A stretch of DNA of 64,000 nt from Parapedobacter sp037190485. Lineage in GTDB: Bacteria; Bacteroidota; Bacteroidia; Sphingobacteriales; Sphingobacteriaceae. Within the stretch, counting starts at the first letter, position 1. The number at the start of each line of letters is the position of its first letter. Both the position numbers and the translations under genes were made by a program. Of the stretch, positions 42,637 to 51,154 are shown in pieces. A model generated the notes under the pieces. It had not been told where the DNA came from. It did not search any database and saw only the letters and a program-made list of their open reading frames with translations. Where the stretch lies: assembly GCA_037190485.1 (NCBI GenBank), contig JBBCJB010000016.1, positions 62,001-126,000 on the forward strand, given 5' to 3'.

Positions 42637-43935
42637 TTAGTTGGTTATCGTTATCTTGGTAAAGCCAGACACCGCGCCCCCTTCGTTGACTTCAAATAAC
42701 TTAGTGGCCGAATTCGTGGCGGCATTGTACTCATAGTAGCCATTGGCCGTGCTGTTTTGGGTGGAACCCCTCAAAAGCACTTTTCCGTCCACTTCCGTTA
42801 CTGCCAAAGCCGCACCAGGATTCGTTCCTGTCGGGATGCCTGTTATTTCGGTAAACGCTTTCGTGGCGATGTCTACATTGTAAAACTTCCAGATATCGGC
42901 AGAATTGATGTTCCCCGTGGGGCCACCCGTCAGTGGAACCGTATTAAGCGTAACGATCAGTTTGCTGTCTTTTGCGAAAACGCCTACGAATTTACCGTCA
43001 TCCGCAGACCTGAAGTCCGAGAAACTCAATGTCCAGGTGTTGTCGACGTCGGTTTCGCTTGCCTTGATGCGGGCAATTTTCGATTTTCCACCTAAACCTT
43101 GGGGGCTTTTTCCCTGTGTAACGATGTATAGGTCGCCGTTGGTGTCGAAATCGTACATGTGATTGTCGTTGATGTACGTGATGGCCCCAGCGTCGGCTAT
43201 CGTAGTGGTTTTTTCATGGTTGCCGCTTGCGATATCGATGACGGCGATGTAGATGTCAGGGAAGTAATCGTCCCAGAATCCGATTTGGTTTACCGGGTTT
43301 TTCGCGTAGGTGATACTGGCAAACAGCTTGCCGTTTTTTATCGCCAGGAACTTTTGGCCGATCGCCCTGAACGTGATGCCAGCTTCGCCGACGCCCCGTT
43401 GGTTCACGGCCGCGGCCAGGTCCAACGACCCCGTATTGGCCATGGTCGTTGGGTTGAACTTCTGGATTTTCGTCGGTTCGGCGGCGTCCCAATAGAAACC
43501 TGATGTTTCGTTTTGGATCACGAAATTGCCCGTGCCGAAGTACTTGGCTGCTTCAGTTGGGTTTTTCGACGTCAGGAAGGCTCCGGAGGTAACGGTACCA
43601 TCGCTGGCTATTTCGATTTTTTCTATACCTTGCGTGGCGTCGGCGCTGCGCGATATTTTGAATATCCAGTTGTTGTATGGTCTCCAACCGGCCATGCCTC
43701 GGTTTCCGGAAAGCGATTTCCCATCCACGACATTCGAAATCGTGCCGGTCGGAAGCTCGCCGAACGCACTGATATAACCTCCACCATTATTTTGGGTACG
43801 GTCAGCAACGGTCATCAATACATATTTGGTATCGCCGTCGTCCGGTGTGCCGGGGTTATCTTTCTTGCAAGCTGTCGCAACGAGGCCTAGTGTGGCCAAA
43901 CCCAATAGGGTATACTTATTTATTGATTTCATCAT
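42637..43935 (-). CDS. DUF4374 lipoprotein, XusB-like siderophore-binding surface protein
   Basis: The lipobox LVATACKK (Cys23) anchors this 432-residue protein. The DUF4374 pattern is present: KYVLMTVADRT, GYISAFGELPTG, a series of propeller-like strands (GDLYIVTQGKSPQG, SKIARIKASE), and the ending ATKLFEVNEGG. In Bacteroides thetaiotaomicron the DUF4374 lipoprotein XusB binds xenosiderophores at the surface with the receptor XusA; to my knowledge that is the only characterised member. Here too the gene follows a TonB-receptor gene, 1 bp away, so the two are surely co-translated. Ligand identity is an inference. Confidence 0.85.
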   Translation of the reverse strand: MMKSINKYTLLGLATLGLVATACKKDNPGTPDDGDTKYVLMTVADRTQNNGGGYISAFGELPTGTISNVVDGKSLSGNRGMAGWRPYNNWIFKISRSADATQGIEKIEIASDGTVTSGAFLTSKNPTEAAKYFGTGNFVIQNETSGFYWDAAEPTKIQKFNPTTMANTGSLDLAAAVNQRGVGEAGITFRAIGQKFLAIKNGKLFASITYAKNPVNQIGFWDDYFPDIYIAVIDIASGNHEKTTTIADAGAITYINDNHMYDFDTNGDLYIVTQGKSPQGLGGKSKIARIKASETDVDNTWTLSFSDFRSADDGKFVGVFAKDSKLIVTLNTVPLTGGPTGNINSADIWKFYNVDIATKAFTEITGIPTGTNPGAALAVTEVDGKVLLRGSTQNSTANGYYEYNAATNSATKLFEVNEGGAVSGFTKITITN

Positions 43936-43936
43936 A

Positions 43937-46339
43937 CTAGCTTTTTGTGGATTTGATGTGGTAATTTATCTTGAAATGTACGCTCCTGCCCGGGCGTTGT
44001 ACCTTGTAATAGTCGAACAGTTTTGAATCGGTGAGATTTTTGACCTCTACCCCCAAACCGATATTCCGGTTCGGCAACCAATAGTTGAATCCAGCACTGG
44101 CAAGGATTTGATCGGGGACGAGGTCTTTGGTTTGTACGCCGGATCGTCCGAATAAACCCAAGAACCCCGGGGCCTCCAGGTGCCGTGGGATGTAATTGAG
44201 ATAGAACTCTCGGATGAAATTGAAATTGATATAGGGTTTCAGGACATCAGTACCCGTGATTACACTATTGAAATGCCCGGATAGGCCTGCGTTTGCGAAG
44301 AAAAATGGCGTATTTCGTACCCGGGTGCCATTTATCCATTTATACAATGGCGTGGCTACGTCTATCATGCGATTGTCTTGCCACGTGGCGTTTGCGTTGA
44401 AAGCGATAGCCCGCGTTGGCCGGAAATTGAAATCGATATCGAAACCGTATCCCCGGATGCTGTCCAGGTTTTGGTATTGCGCGAAAGGGGGTTGCAGCGG
44501 GACAAGCAAAATCATTCCTTTTGTCTTGCGATAGAACGTCCCGACTTCTACGCCGAGTTTTTCTGTCGCGTAGCTGTAGCCCAAATTAACATTGAAGCTC
44601 CGCTCCGGTTTCAAATTGAAGTTTGGTGCGCGGGTATCATTATTGCCGAATAGCTCCTCTTCACGGGGCAATCGATTCGTCAATTCAGCCGATGCGCGTA
44701 AAAAACTGCGATCCGTGAGTTGGTACCTGACGGCTTCCCCGATACCCCAATTGTCGTCAGTGGCGGTTGTGAATTTATCCAGGTCGGTATCATTTGCCAA
44801 AAAGGCGTTGATGCCCGTCGACTTGAAACGGAAGTATTTGATGGATGCCTGGTTGGTCAGCGCTCCGTCCAGCCATTTCGATTCCCACATCACTCCGGCA
44901 ACCGTTTTCAGGTAGCTGGCCGGCTTACTCAGGACGTCGATGTCCGTGCCGGCGAATCGAAAGCCGAGCGGGTCGCGACCGACCCTTTCATTGTAGCTAA
45001 GCACCGCATTCGCTTCCAGCCGATGTGTCCGGTTGATCTGGAATGCAATACCCGTCCGCGAAATCAGGTTGGTGAAATCAATGTCCGAAAGCGACGGATT
45101 CGGGCTTTCTCCCACGCCATCGCCTGGCCGAGGCAAGAATTCCCCGAACCAGTCGTATGTGCCGCGGATGGTGTCTATACGCCCCCTATTCGTCATGCTG
45201 TAGGAACCGAATTGATCAACGGAAAGGCGCTGGCCAAAAAAAGACTTTTTGTACCTTACGGAAGGGACAAAGCCTTTGTTGTTCAAACGGATGGCGCCAT
45301 ATGGATTGGTCATCAAGGCGGGATGCTGAGAGGCTCTCGAAATCCCGTATGTCGCGATAGCGAGCTTTAGCTCATCCGCCCATGGGCGGTTTCGTATCCC
45401 GAAATAGGCTTCCCCAAAGGCATGCCTGTAATCATTGTGAAAAAGCCGAACGGTCGTTGGGACCAGGTTTCCATTCCGGCTAACCTCCACCTCGGCGCGG
45501 TAATCGTTTTCCGAATAGTTAGCGAAAGCATCCAACCCCGCAAAGTAGCGGTTTTTCCGGTCGGCGTAGTGAAAAGACAGGTTGCCGATATGGGTATTGA
45601 ACGAAGCCACCTCGTAGGATGCGTCCAACCGCGTGCCTGCCTGCCGGGACGAAACCAAGTTTACGGCACCGCCCAACGCATCTCCGCCTATGGAAACGGG
45701 TACAACACCTTTATAAACCTCAACCCGTTCCAGCAGGTTCAGTGGAACATTATTGATGCCGTAACCTCCACCCAGGTATTCCAACGGGATTCCGTCGCGG
45801 AAATACTGCACCGAATTGCCTTGGAAACCATTCACCGATACATCGACTGCATTGCCCAGCCCCCCGCTCTGCCTGATCCGGATGCCCGGTGCCCGGTTCA
45901 TCAGTTCGGCCAGCGTGGCGGGCTGCTCGGCCACGGCACGCGTATCGACCACCACAGCCCGGATGGCTTGCTCGCGTACCTGCTGGGTTTCGGTCTTTCC
46001 GGTTACGGTTACGTCGTCCAGTACGCGGGCGTCGGGCGTCAGGCGGATTTCGATAAGTGTCGGTTGGCTCTCCAAGGTCACGCTGCCCGTGTAGGGGTTA
46101 TATCCCAGGTGAGTTACGGTGAGCGTGTACCGTGGTTGCTGAAGGCCCACGAAGGAAAACCTGCCGGATGGGTCGGTGATTTGCGGGGCGATGCCTCCGC
46201 CGATGCTCACCGACGCACCCGCCAAGGCCCGTCCATGGGCATCCGTTACGGTGCCGGATAAGCGACCGGATTGGCCAAGTGCCTGTATGGATAGGCTCAT
46301 GAACATCATATACGCAAACAAACGAACGTACTTTCCCAA
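43937..46339 (-). CDS. TonB-dependent receptor, probable ferric-siderophore receptor
   Basis: This 800-residue outer-membrane receptor is the first gene of the operon. It has a signal peptide ending ALGQ, a carboxypeptidase-like domain (about 24-105), DDVTVTGKTE as TonB box, a plug with APGIRIRQSGGLGNAVDVS and ERVEVYKGVVPVSIGGDALGG, and a barrel. The size and plug fit siderophore receptors (FecA/XusA-like). The start is a TTG at 46339, the only codon that keeps the basic N-region of the signal peptide; ATG at 46309 would remove it. It is followed directly by the DUF4374 lipoprotein. Confidence 0.9.
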   Translation of the reverse strand: MGKYVRLFAYMMFMSLSIQALGQSGRLSGTVTDAHGRALAGASVSIGGGIAPQITDPSGRFSFVGLQQPRYTLTVTHLGYNPYTGSVTLESQPTLIEIRLTPDARVLDDVTVTGKTETQQVREQAIRAVVVDTRAVAEQPATLAELMNRAPGIRIRQSGGLGNAVDVSVNGFQGNSVQYFRDGIPLEYLGGGYGINNVPLNLLERVEVYKGVVPVSIGGDALGGAVNLVSSRQAGTRLDASYEVASFNTHIGNLSFHYADRKNRYFAGLDAFANYSENDYRAEVEVSRNGNLVPTTVRLFHNDYRHAFGEAYFGIRNRPWADELKLAIATYGISRASQHPALMTNPYGAIRLNNKGFVPSVRYKKSFFGQRLSVDQFGSYSMTNRGRIDTIRGTYDWFGEFLPRPGDGVGESPNPSLSDIDFTNLISRTGIAFQINRTHRLEANAVLSYNERVGRDPLGFRFAGTDIDVLSKPASYLKTVAGVMWESKWLDGALTNQASIKYFRFKSTGINAFLANDTDLDKFTTATDDNWGIGEAVRYQLTDRSFLRASAELTNRLPREEELFGNNDTRAPNFNLKPERSFNVNLGYSYATEKLGVEVGTFYRKTKGMILLVPLQPPFAQYQNLDSIRGYGFDIDFNFRPTRAIAFNANATWQDNRMIDVATPLYKWINGTRVRNTPFFFANAGLSGHFNSVITGTDVLKPYINFNFIREFYLNYIPRHLEAPGFLGLFGRSGVQTKDLVPDQILASAGFNYWLPNRNIGLGVEVKNLTDSKLFDYYKVQRPGRSVHFKINYHIKSTKS

Positions 46340-46343
46340 CGCA

Positions 46344-46359
46344 GCGATTTAAAAATCGC
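46344..46359 (-). promoter_or_regulatory. Hairpin in the leader of the siderophore operon
   Basis: GCGATTT and AAATCGC are perfect inverse copies separated by AA, five bases before the TTG start of the TonB-receptor gene. Its effect could be to hide the start in a structure. Confidence 0.4.
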
Positions 46360-46369
46360 CGCTAATTTA

Positions 46370-46390
46370 GATTAATTATCGATAGTAATC
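46370..46390 (-). promoter_or_regulatory. AT-rich dyad, candidate iron-regulator operator
   Basis: GATTA and TAATC flank the perfect palindrome TATCGATA, 31 bp upstream of the TonB-receptor start. Size and AT content resemble a Fur box, but it is not a clean match to the GATAATGATAATCATTATC consensus, so this is only a candidate. Confidence 0.35.
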
Positions 46391-46471
46391 AAACAGAATG
46401 TTAACAAAGCCGCCATTTGCCACGGATTGGTTACAAATGGGGGGGGCGGCAGCAGGAAAAAACAGGGTGGG

Positions 46472-47656
46472 TTATTGACTTCGGTCAGTCCGCCGCGTCA
46501 GGTCGATGTCGGCCGACACCGCCACGCCGGTGGAATACAGCCTGAGGGTGCCGTTGCCGATGCCGGTGAGGGGTACCTTGACAAAGGGTTGTACGGTGAG
46601 GCCGATCGTGGGGCCCACCTGGCTGCGGTAGCCCATCGATAGGTTGCCCACGCCAAGGATATGGCGGTTTTCGTTGCGCAGCGTGAACGCCTTTGGGTAC
46701 CCGTACTCATATTGGGGATAATGGTACACATAGCTTTCGCGTAGCATGAGGTAGCTCGATACGCCGGCTGCGATAAACCAAGACGACTGGCGCCGCCGCC
46801 GTACGTCGATGCCGATGTTGAACGGGATATCCAACACGCCGCAATCGGCCTCGACGAACAAGGGCGTACCTGCGCGGTTTTCCCAACGCAGGCGGGGTTT
46901 ATACGCAGCAAACGGTGTCTCATAGCGTTTCTGCGCATAGAGTGCGCCGGTGCTGACCGTGAGCCAGCCGTTGAGCCGGTAGGAGGCTAACAGGCCGATG
47001 TTGCCGCTGAGCCGCCCGCCTAACGGGCGGGTACCCGACAAGTCGGGTGCGGCAAGGATGCTGAACGCCCAACCGCGGTTCGACAAGTCGGTTGCGGTAG
47101 ATTCGCTAGGCGTGCCGATGGTGGCAACCGGCGAGGAAGCTGACGGGGGTACGGCACGCGCTAGCGAAATGCGACCGTCAAACCCGGGTGGGCGGGACAA
47201 TGCGGTTGCGGGTATCGACTGCGGTACCGCCGTCGCGATGCGTTGGTGATTCGTGCGGCCACGCTGCTTGGCATCCGCTGGCGGCATGGCCGGTTCGTGC
47301 AGCGTTGCCGATGTGGGGATGCGCGGTTCGGTTTCCGGCAGTTCGACGGTTTCTTCGCCATGCTCGCCGGGCACGGCGATGGGGTCGCGTGGACGTGTGT
47401 CCGCCTGCGGTTGTGCCGTGGAGGCGGAGGTCGGGGTACCGTCGGTCGCCGTGTGGCGGTCTGAAACCAATACCACGGCCGCGATGGCCGCGGCTGCCGC
47501 CGTACCGATTCCAAACCAGCTCAGGAGCCGGGCTTTCCGTTTGTCCGAAGGCCGTATTTTTTTGGCCACCGCGTTCCAGTCCTTTTCATCAAAGGGGATA
47601 TCCGGGTCGGCGAGCCTTTCCCGGAATAACCGATCTATGGGGTGCTTATCTTCCAT
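46472..47656 (-). CDS. Anti-sigma-like protein fused to an outer-membrane beta-barrel (dual-membrane-spanning type)
   Basis: The 394 residues read as three parts. Residues 1-43 are a charged cytoplasmic segment (FDEKDWNAVAKKI) as in Bacteroidota anti-sigma proteins. Residues 44-65 are a membrane helix rich in Ala and Val. Residues 66-190 are a Pro/Thr/Ala-rich unstructured linker, and from 190 on comes an eight-strand-type outer-membrane barrel (WAFSILAAPDLSG, GNIGLLASYRLNG, YSTGVAVSADIDLT). Such proteins, named Dma in Bacteroides, span both membranes and control an ECF sigma factor. The ATG overlaps the sigma-factor gene by 11 bp. Ligand or stress signal unknown. Confidence 0.82.
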   Translation of the reverse strand: MEDKHPIDRLFRERLADPDIPFDEKDWNAVAKKIRPSDKRKARLLSWFGIGTAAAAAIAAVVLVSDRHTATDGTPTSASTAQPQADTRPRDPIAVPGEHGEETVELPETEPRIPTSATLHEPAMPPADAKQRGRTNHQRIATAVPQSIPATALSRPPGFDGRISLARAVPPSASSPVATIGTPSESTATDLSNRGWAFSILAAPDLSGTRPLGGRLSGNIGLLASYRLNGWLTVSTGALYAQKRYETPFAAYKPRLRWENRAGTPLFVEADCGVLDIPFNIGIDVRRRRQSSWFIAAGVSSYLMLRESYVYHYPQYEYGYPKAFTLRNENRHILGVGNLSMGYRSQVGPTIGLTVQPFVKVPLTGIGNGTLRLYSTGVAVSADIDLTRRTDRSQ

Positions 47657-48239
47657 GTTGCCTTGCTTCTTTTTCCGGCTGGTTATCCGCCGGTTCACGG
47701 GCACTTTCCGTCACCAATTCCTGGAGCCGTTTGCGTGCCTTGTGCAGGTTTGACTTGGATGTACTCACCGTGATGCCCAGCAGTTCGGCAATCTCATGGT
47801 GACTATACCCGTCTATCGCGTACAGGTTAAATACGGTTCGGTACGCCGGACTCAACGACCGTACCATGGCCAATAGTTCATCGTAAGCCAGTTTGCTGTA
47901 TATGCTTGCTTCGTCGCCCAAGTGTTCATAATCATCCACATCATCCTGCTGCGCGAATTTGAGGCCCGCCCGGTAATAATCGATGGCCGTATTGGTAAGG
48001 ATTTTCCCTATCCATGTTTTGAAGGGTTTCGAGGCATCGTATCGTTCGATATGGCTGAATATTTTCAGGAAACCCTCGCTCAGGATGTCCGAAGCTTCGT
48101 CCGGGTTGCGGGCATACCGCCTGCAGATCCCCATCGCGAAGCTATGGAAACATTTGAACAATGCATATTGGCTCGCTTTGTCGTGCTTCAGGCAACCGTC
48201 AATATGCTTTTGTATCCCTTCTTCATTAAGCGTCGGCAA
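47646..48239 (-). CDS. ECF-type RNA polymerase sigma factor
   Basis: This 197-residue sigma-70 family protein has region 2 (MGICRRYARNPDEASDILSEGFLKIF, in two parts, and PFKTWIGKILTNTAIDYYR) and region 4 (AYRTVFNLYAIDGYSHHEIAELLGITVSTSKSNLHKARKRL, helix-turn-helix, in two parts). No region 1.1 or 3, as in ECF members. The only possible start is the TTG at 48239, since no ATG lies before the upstream stop. It is co-transcribed with the anti-sigma-like protein and divergent from the envelope redox operon, its likely target. Confidence 0.92.
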   Translation of the reverse strand: MPTLNEEGIQKHIDGCLKHDKASQYALFKCFHSFAMGICRRYARNPDEASDILSEGFLKIFSHIERYDASKPFKTWIGKILTNTAIDYYRAGLKFAQQDDVDDYEHLGDEASIYSKLAYDELLAMVRSLSPAYRTVFNLYAIDGYSHHEIAELLGITVSTSKSNLHKARKRLQELVTESAREPADNQPEKEARQHGR

Positions 48240-48385
48240 GCTGTTTTCGTTCGTTTACCTCAGTAATACGGTGAAACCGGACAAAAGGTTGCCTTGCAAA
48301 AAAAATATTTTTTTTGGGGGTCATGCAGGCAACCCGCAGTGGCCTGCGTCCGTATAAGGGGGTATAGATAACCCATCAATAGACG

Positions 48386-49231
48386 ATGACCATGAAGATT
48401 TATCCCATTCGATTTATGCTGGCGGCCACGGTGGCCTGCTTGCCGATCCTTGCCTGCAACGACGATCGGCCCGAACCCGAACCGGAAGCAAGCGGGGTAC
48501 TGGTGAAGACCGATGCCACATTCGGGCAGGTCCTGACCGATAGCGCAGGCATGGCGCTCTATTTCTTCTCGCGCGATGCCGACGGGAATTCGGCCTGCAC
48601 GGGCAATTGCACCGCGTTGTGGCCCAGGTACCATAGCCATTACGCTGCCGATAGCAAAGGCTTGGATAGCGACGACTTCGGCACCATTACCTTGGCAGAC
48701 GGATCGTTACAGACCACGTATAAAGGCTGGCCGCTGTACTACTACGCCAGTGACGAAATGGCCGGCGACATCAGCGGAGATGGTTTCGGCGGCAACTGGT
48801 TTGTCGCTAAACCGGATTATTCCGTGATGCTGGTGCGCAGCCAGCTGGTTGGCGGTGACGGCACGCTGTACCGATCGGATTTGGTACCGGGTGAGGGGAT
48901 GACACCCTATCTGGTCGATGCCTATGGCCGCACCCTCTACGGATTCGTCAATGACCGGTACAACACCAACAAATTTACCAATGCCGATTTTAGCAATAAC
49001 GGTGTTTGGCCTATTTACTGGATGGCCACGCAATCGGTGCCATCCGGGGTCGCTGCCGCCGATTTTGCGGAAATAACGGTGCATGGCCGGCAGCAACTGA
49101 CCTACAAGGGATGGCCGTTGTATCATTTCGGGCAAGATGCCGGGCGGGGTCAGACCAAAGGGATTGATTTCCCTTCGTTAGGTATTTGGCCGGTATTGAA
49201 CGCGGACTCACCCGAGGCCACGGCACCTTAA
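48386..49231 (+). CDS. Lipoprotein with two COG4315/Lipoprotein_15 repeats
   Basis: The lipobox ILACND anchors this 281-residue protein. Two copies of the secreted repeat (PF03640-like) follow: one at about residues 38-140 with GMALYFFSRDADGNSACTGNC and WPLYYYASDE, and a second at about 165-275 with GRTLYGFVNDRYNTNKF and WPLYHFGQDAGRGQTKG. The family is found in the envelope of many bacteria; its activity is not known. It heads a four-gene operon with a c-type cytochrome, YceI and a DUF5777 barrel. A second in-frame ATG lies at 48392. Confidence 0.85.
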   Translation: MTMKIYPIRFMLAATVACLPILACNDDRPEPEPEASGVLVKTDATFGQVLTDSAGMALYFFSRDADGNSACTGNCTALWPRYHSHYAADSKGLDSDDFGTITLADGSLQTTYKGWPLYYYASDEMAGDISGDGFGGNWFVAKPDYSVMLVRSQLVGGDGTLYRSDLVPGEGMTPYLVDAYGRTLYGFVNDRYNTNKFTNADFSNNGVWPIYWMATQSVPSGVAAADFAEITVHGRQQLTYKGWPLYHFGQDAGRGQTKGIDFPSLGIWPVLNADSPEATAP

Positions 49232-49277
49232 GTCGATGACAGCGAACCAATACGATGACGGGATGGAACAACAGCAA

Positions 49278-49649
49278 ATGAATTGGAAAGCACGGGCCGC
49301 GGCATGGGCTGCGGTGCTGGCGTTGGGTTTTGCCGGATGCGGTAAGGACAAAGACGGGCCTGCTCCGGATCCCGGCGGGGGAAATGGCGGCGGCGACGTG
49401 ACTGTCAATAACGTGACGTACGCCAACTTTGTCGGCGCGTTGCTGCAGTCGAAATGCAGCAGTTGCCATACCGGTTCGGGGCCGGGTACAGCGAGGTGGG
49501 TCTTTTCGGGGTACGGTTCGGTCAAGGACAACATGGCGCGCATAGACGATGTGGTGATTGTACGTAAGATTATGCCACAGACGGGCAGCCTATCCAGTCG
49601 GGAACTGGAATTGCTGAAGGCGTGGATCGATAAAGGCGGGCCGCAATGA
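49278..49649 (+). CDS. Monohaem cytochrome c lipoprotein
   Basis: This 123-residue lipoprotein (lipobox GFAGCGK) has one haem-binding site, CSSCH, near residue 72, and a distal Met candidate in KIMPQTG. A short linker rich in Gly and Pro precedes the cytochrome domain. It is probably exported, acylated and matured in the periplasm as an electron carrier. ATGs at 49263 and 49278 are both possible; the latter starts the signal peptide. It overlaps the YceI gene by 4 bp (ATGA). Confidence 0.85.
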   Translation: MNWKARAAAWAAVLALGFAGCGKDKDGPAPDPGGGNGGGDVTVNNVTYANFVGALLQSKCSSCHTGSGPGTARWVFSGYGSVKDNMARIDDVVIVRKIMPQTGSLSSRELELLKAWIDKGGPQ

Positions 49650-50188
49650 AGATCGCCAAGTGTTGTTTTTTGTTGATTTTGCTGTCCTTCCGGACGGAAG
49701 CGCAGGAAATGCTGATCGATAAGAACAGCCGGGTTTCGTTTTTTTCCAGTGCCCCGCTTGAAGACATCTCGGCCGTTACGCAGCAGGCTGCGTCGGCACT
49801 GGATACGCAGCGCCTTGAAATCGCCTTTAAGGTGCCCATCGCCGCGTTCCTATTCAGGAAGGAATTGATGCGCACGCATTTCAATGAAAATTACCTGGAG
49901 AGCGATCGGTATCCGCACGCCGCATTTAGCGGGAAGATCAGTCCACCCCCGGCTTGGCAGGTCGATGGAAGCTACCGCATTGCGGTGACGGGAAACCTGG
50001 ATATCCATGGCGTGAAAAAGACCTATTCCGTACCCGCAACCGTCGTTGTCAAGGGCGAGACGATTTCGGCAAGTTCCACGTTCCGCGTCAAGCTCGCCGA
50101 TCACAAGATCAGGATACCGCGTGTTGTGACCAGAAATATCGCGGAGGTGGTGGAAGTAACGGTGTCGGCAACCTATCAAAAGCAGTAA
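49646..50188 (+). CDS. YceI family protein
   Basis: A Sec signal ending RTEAQ exports this 180-residue protein. The YceI lipocalin-like fold is indicated by VSFFSSAPLEDISA, the middle DRYPHAAFSGKI, and GNLDIHGVKKTYSVPATV. The family binds isoprenoid-like lipids or quinones in the periplasm. It lies between a cytochrome c and a DUF5777 barrel, a recurrent Bacteroidota group, which suggests a quinone or electron-carrier function rather than simple lipid transport. Confidence 0.9.
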   Translation: MKIAKCCFLLILLSFRTEAQEMLIDKNSRVSFFSSAPLEDISAVTQQAASALDTQRLEIAFKVPIAAFLFRKELMRTHFNENYLESDRYPHAAFSGKISPPPAWQVDGSYRIAVTGNLDIHGVKKTYSVPATVVVKGETISASSTFRVKLADHKIRIPRVVTRNIAEVVEVTVSATYQKQ

Positions 50189-50200
50189 CTGATTATACGT

Positions 50201-51154
50201 ATGACCATCATGTTAGCCATAAAGCATCTCCTGCCATTAGCCGCAGCACATGCGTTCATTTGCCTGTCAGCAATGGCGCAGACCGGCGTGTCGGCAGCGC
50301 TTGAAAAAGATAGTACCGACCGGAGCATGGGGGAGGTGGAGGCCACGTTCAAAACCACGCGCATCATCAACGCACAGTCTACCGAAACGATCCACAAGCG
50401 CGAACTCGACTTCAAGGTCGATCACCGTTTCGGGGACATCGCCGGTGCCAACGGCGGTGCCAAGCATTTCTTTGGGCTTGATAATTCATCCGACATCAAG
50501 ATCGGTTTTGAATACGGCGTAGCCGATGGCCTGAATGTGGGCATCGCCCGGGCCAAGGGCACCACCCGGGTAACCCAACTCTACGAGGCAAGCGTGAAAT
50601 ACCGGCTATTGCGGCAAAGCGTCGATGGAAAAATGCCGGTTTCGGTCACTGGTTATGCCACACTGACGATTCCCGGCGTGGGGGCAGACCGGCAAAACGA
50701 GGGCGAGGCCATTTCCTACCGGCGGTTTTCCGATCGGATCAACGCGGTGGGCCAACTCATCATCGCACACAAGTTTGGTCCCGGTTTTTCGCTCGCGCTG
50801 CATCCCACCTATATCCGGCGGAATATGACGGCTTACTACGACACCGATCAGGACTTGTTCGCATTGGGTGTAGGTGGACGCTTGAAGGTGAGCAGGCGCA
50901 TGGCGTTGGTGATGGACTATTTCCTGCCTTTCCGATCGTCGGCAAGCAAGGAGCGGTATGCGGAGGTCCTCACCACGCTGTATAACCCGCTGGGCGTGGG
51001 GTTGGAGATCGAGACGGGCGGCCACGTGTTCAACCTCAATTTTACCAATGCCACCGCTATCCAAGAGATGCAATACATCGCCGAAACCACCTCGTCCTGG
51101 ACCAAGGCACAATTTCGGTGGGGCTTTACCATCTCCAGGCGTTTTTCAATCTGA
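50201..51154 (+). CDS. DUF5777 family outer-membrane beta-barrel protein
   Basis: The 317 residues begin with a signal peptide ending SAMAQ and continue as alternating beta strands, typical of an outer-membrane barrel: RELDFKVDHRFGDIAG near residue 65, GFEYGVADGLNVGIAR near 105, and a C-terminus RWGFTISRRFSI. It matches the DUF5777 barrels found next to cytochrome and YceI genes. No function is established. It is the last gene of the operon and overlaps the convergent AtpZ gene by 9 bp. Confidence 0.85.
   Translation: MTIMLAIKHLLPLAAAHAFICLSAMAQTGVSAALEKDSTDRSMGEVEATFKTTRIINAQSTETIHKRELDFKVDHRFGDIAGANGGAKHFFGLDNSSDIKIGFEYGVADGLNVGIARAKGTTRVTQLYEASVKYRLLRQSVDGKMPVSVTGYATLTIPGVGADRQNEGEAISYRRFSDRINAVGQLIIAHKFGPGFSLALHPTYIRRNMTAYYDTDQDLFALGVGGRLKVSRRMALVMDYFLPFRSSASKERYAEVLTTLYNPLGVGLEIETGGHVFNLNFTNATAIQEMQYIAETTSSWTKAQFRWGFTISRRFSI

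Noticed and set aside
46340..46471. Cobalamin riboswitch in front of the TonB-receptor operon
   Set aside because: The leader is too short and lacks the B12-box pattern; this also argues against a cobalamin transport role.
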